A DNA stretch of 32,085 nt from Deltaproteobacteria bacterium (lineage in GTDB: Bacteria > Myxococcota_A > Polyangia > HGW-17 > SLPX01): contig JAGGXR010000114.1 of assembly GCA_021162935.1 (NCBI GenBank), positions 1-32,085 on the forward strand, in the 5' to 3' direction. Positions 30,596 through 32,085 of this stretch are shown piece after piece. Below the pieces are notes generated by a model. That model saw only the letters and a program-made list of their open reading frames with translations. It was not told the DNA's origin and did no database searches. The position numbers and the translations under genes were made by a program. The stretch's first letter is position 1. Each line of letters begins with the position of its first letter.

Positions 30596-32085
30596 ATGAC
30601 ATCGAAGGGGGGCATCACGATCTACGAAGGGGAACTGACGGCGCACCGAGCCGCCGACGGCCGACCAGGTCACGTCCGCATCCACGTCTTCGAAAAAAAG
30701 GCGGCACGCAGGCTCGACCAGGCCGAACTGATCCCGGAAATCCGGTCGGCGACCGGAATGGCCCCCCCCTCGGTTGCACGGATTGTTGCGTCTGGCCTCA
30801 TCCAGGACGAGCCGGGCGCCCTCCCTTCCTTCTACCTGGTCACCGAGTGGATGGAGGGACGAACCATCGACGCATACATGGGTGAGCATCCAAACGAGCC
30901 CATGGCCCCTTCGGAGGCCACACGCCTGATGGCTGCCATTGCCCGAGCCCTCGTGCTCATCGAACAGGACGAGCAGATCGCCTGGCCGTCCGGCCACGTG
31001 CGTCCCTCCACGGTCTGGATGCAGGACCTCGACCACGTGCGTATCGACAATCCCTGGCTCGAAACGGCAATTCTGACCTGCGCGGGATCCAACAAGAAGC
31101 AACTGTCGGCATCCCTTGCCTACATGGCCCCCGAACAGGTCAGCGGTCGTTCGGTGGACATGCGAACCGACGTGTTTTCTTGCGGCGTCCTCTTCTACGA
31201 ACTGCTGACAGCGAAGCGACTGTTCGATGCCACGAGTCGCAGCGGCATCGTATCCCAAATCAAGACAGGGCCCATCGTGCCCCCATCAAACGCCTGTCCC
31301 TGGATCGACTCGAAGATGGACCAACTCGTCCTCTGGGCCCTGGAACGCACACCTGATAAACGTCCCGATTCGGCAGCCGCATGGGAACAGGCTCTGCAGA
31401 CCTATCTCACCGCCGTCCATGGAGACGCCCAGCAGGGCGTTCGCGACAACAGCGACGCTGCTGGCGCCAGCAGCCCCGTCGGACAAAACCCCATGGGCAT
31501 CGTCCCTGCCGAGCCCCGGAACGAACGATCGAAAGCGCCCGATTCGATCGACCTGGCCATGGCGAATCCAGAACCGCCGGGCGAAACCCTGTCGCCCAAA
31601 CGCAGCGTGAAATCCGGGCAGGACCGAGCCCCTGCCCCGCAGCCGGAACCAGAGGCATCCAGAAACGTCTCTGCGCCCAATCGTCCCGATCGTCCCGCCC
31701 GACCCGACCTTCCCGACCGACCCGATCGTCCCGACCGACCCGACCGTCCCGACCGTCCCCAGGTTTCGAGTCGCACGGCACCCGCCCCGCAACCCCGCGA
31801 ACTTTCGGCGACCGTTCCGGCGGACGCACACCCGGACATGGTCACTGACATCACGAGAGCGGCTGGCGCAGCCTCCCTTCCATCTCACAGACGAGCAGAC
31901 GCGCAGGGCATGGGGCAAGACGGCCAACCTCGAAATGACGACATCGAAACATTCCATGCAGAAGCTGCTTCCCACGCCATGGCCCGAAACTCCAGCATCC
32001 TGATGGCTTGGCTTCCCGAAATCGTGATGTCCGTCCTCATTGCGGCGCTCATGCCCCTGGCCATCCTCATGGCCCAGTCCCATTC
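30596..32085 (+). CDS. Ser/Thr pseudokinase with RPD repeats and a membrane helix (3' end outside window)
   Basis: The frame is open from the ATG at 30596 to the window end, 496 codons. TTG codons at 30527 and 30536 are in frame after AAAGGAGG (30518-30525) and may be the real start, since the ATG has no ribosome-binding site. The C-lobe of a kinase is clear: YMAPEQVSGRSVDMRTDVFSCG, then YELLTAKRLF and ERTPDKRPDS. Catalytic residues are lost: no glycine loop, VAIK reads VRIH (H30), HRDLKPxN reads SGHVRPST (H134 in place of the catalytic Asp) and DFG reads DNP (151-153). A linker has seven or so Arg-Pro-Asp repeats (31680-31760). A membrane helix lies near 467-493. It probably binds or regulates partners instead of phosphorylating them. 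Confidence 0.85.
   Translation, partial: MTSKGGITIYEGELTAHRAADGRPGHVRIHVFEKKAARRLDQAELIPEIRSATGMAPPSVARIVASGLIQDEPGALPSFYLVTEWMEGRTIDAYMGEHPNEPMAPSEATRLMAAIARALVLIEQDEQIAWPSGHVRPSTVWMQDLDHVRIDNPWLETAILTCAGSNKKQLSASLAYMAPEQVSGRSVDMRTDVFSCGVLFYELLTAKRLFDATSRSGIVSQIKTGPIVPPSNACPWIDSKMDQLVLWALERTPDKRPDSAAAWEQALQTYLTAVHGDAQQGVRDNSDAAGASSPVGQNPMGIVPAEPRNERSKAPDSIDLAMANPEPPGETLSPKRSVKSGQDRAPAPQPEPEASRNVSAPNRPDRPARPDLPDRPDRPDRPDRPDRPQVSSRTAPAPQPRELSATVPADAHPDMVTDITRAAGAASLPSHRRADAQGMGQDGQPRNDDIETFHAEAASHAMARNSSILMAWLPEIVMSVLIAALMPLAILMAQSH

Overview
The window looks like chromosome from a predatory or soil-type member of the Myxococcota / former Deltaproteobacteria, or a close uncultivated relative. 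The grounds are family content: several membrane-anchored eukaryotic-like Ser/Thr kinases (one with the N-terminal zinc ribbon common in that group), PEGA-like periplasmic domains, cysteine-rich DUF4215-type lipoproteins, TPR proteins with C-terminal membrane anchors, a LolC/FtsX-type permease and a family 4 uracil-DNA glycosylase. Codon use is GC-rich. The species cannot be named from the sequence alone. No rRNA, tRNA, CRISPR array, transposase or phage gene was recognised.

Layout. 1-2437: a DUF4091-type secreted or membrane-anchored protein. 2547-5823: a good promoter driving two adjacent transmembrane Ser/Thr kinases. 5894-9006: a TPR membrane protein and a very cysteine-rich exported protein with six tandem repeats of about 80 residues. 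9082-10452: a c-di-GMP phosphodiesterase (degenerate GGDEF plus intact EAL), convergent with a Zn-dependent phospholipase C-like protein (10565-11728, minus). 12087-13118: uracil-DNA glycosylase. 13186-14635 (minus): coaBC overlapping the ribosome-binding site of a divergent cold-shock-domain gene. 14933-19395: a DUF4215 lipoprotein, a 784-residue coiled-coil/proline-rich membrane protein and a TPR/PEGA-like protein. 19541-22027: a lipoprotein and a LolC-like permease with extra membrane helices. 22050-25010 (minus): an Rrf2-family regulator and a kinase fused to a PhnD-like extracytoplasmic domain. 25414-28357 (minus): glyS and glyQ, overlapping. 28685-30441: a lipoprotein and an alpha/beta hydrolase separated by a six-copy 23-bp tandem repeat. 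30596 to the end: an incomplete pseudokinase.

How the genes may work together. Housekeeping functions (coaBC, glyQS, udg) are interleaved with cell-envelope and signalling genes. The recurring theme is cytoplasmic kinase or TPR modules joined by one membrane helix to an extracytoplasmic sensor-like domain (PEGA-like or PhnD-like), next to exported cysteine-rich proteins and lipoproteins. A signalling link between these neighbours is inference from proximity only.

The most unusual points are: a kinase with a substrate-binding-protein sensor; a pseudokinase that has lost the VAIK lysine and the HRD aspartate; paired loss of two cysteines in two of six repeats; a permease with about 170 extra residues inserted after its conserved start; a 15-bp palindrome filling a kinase promoter spacer; and several unrelated short tandem repeats, each placed just upstream of a start codon.
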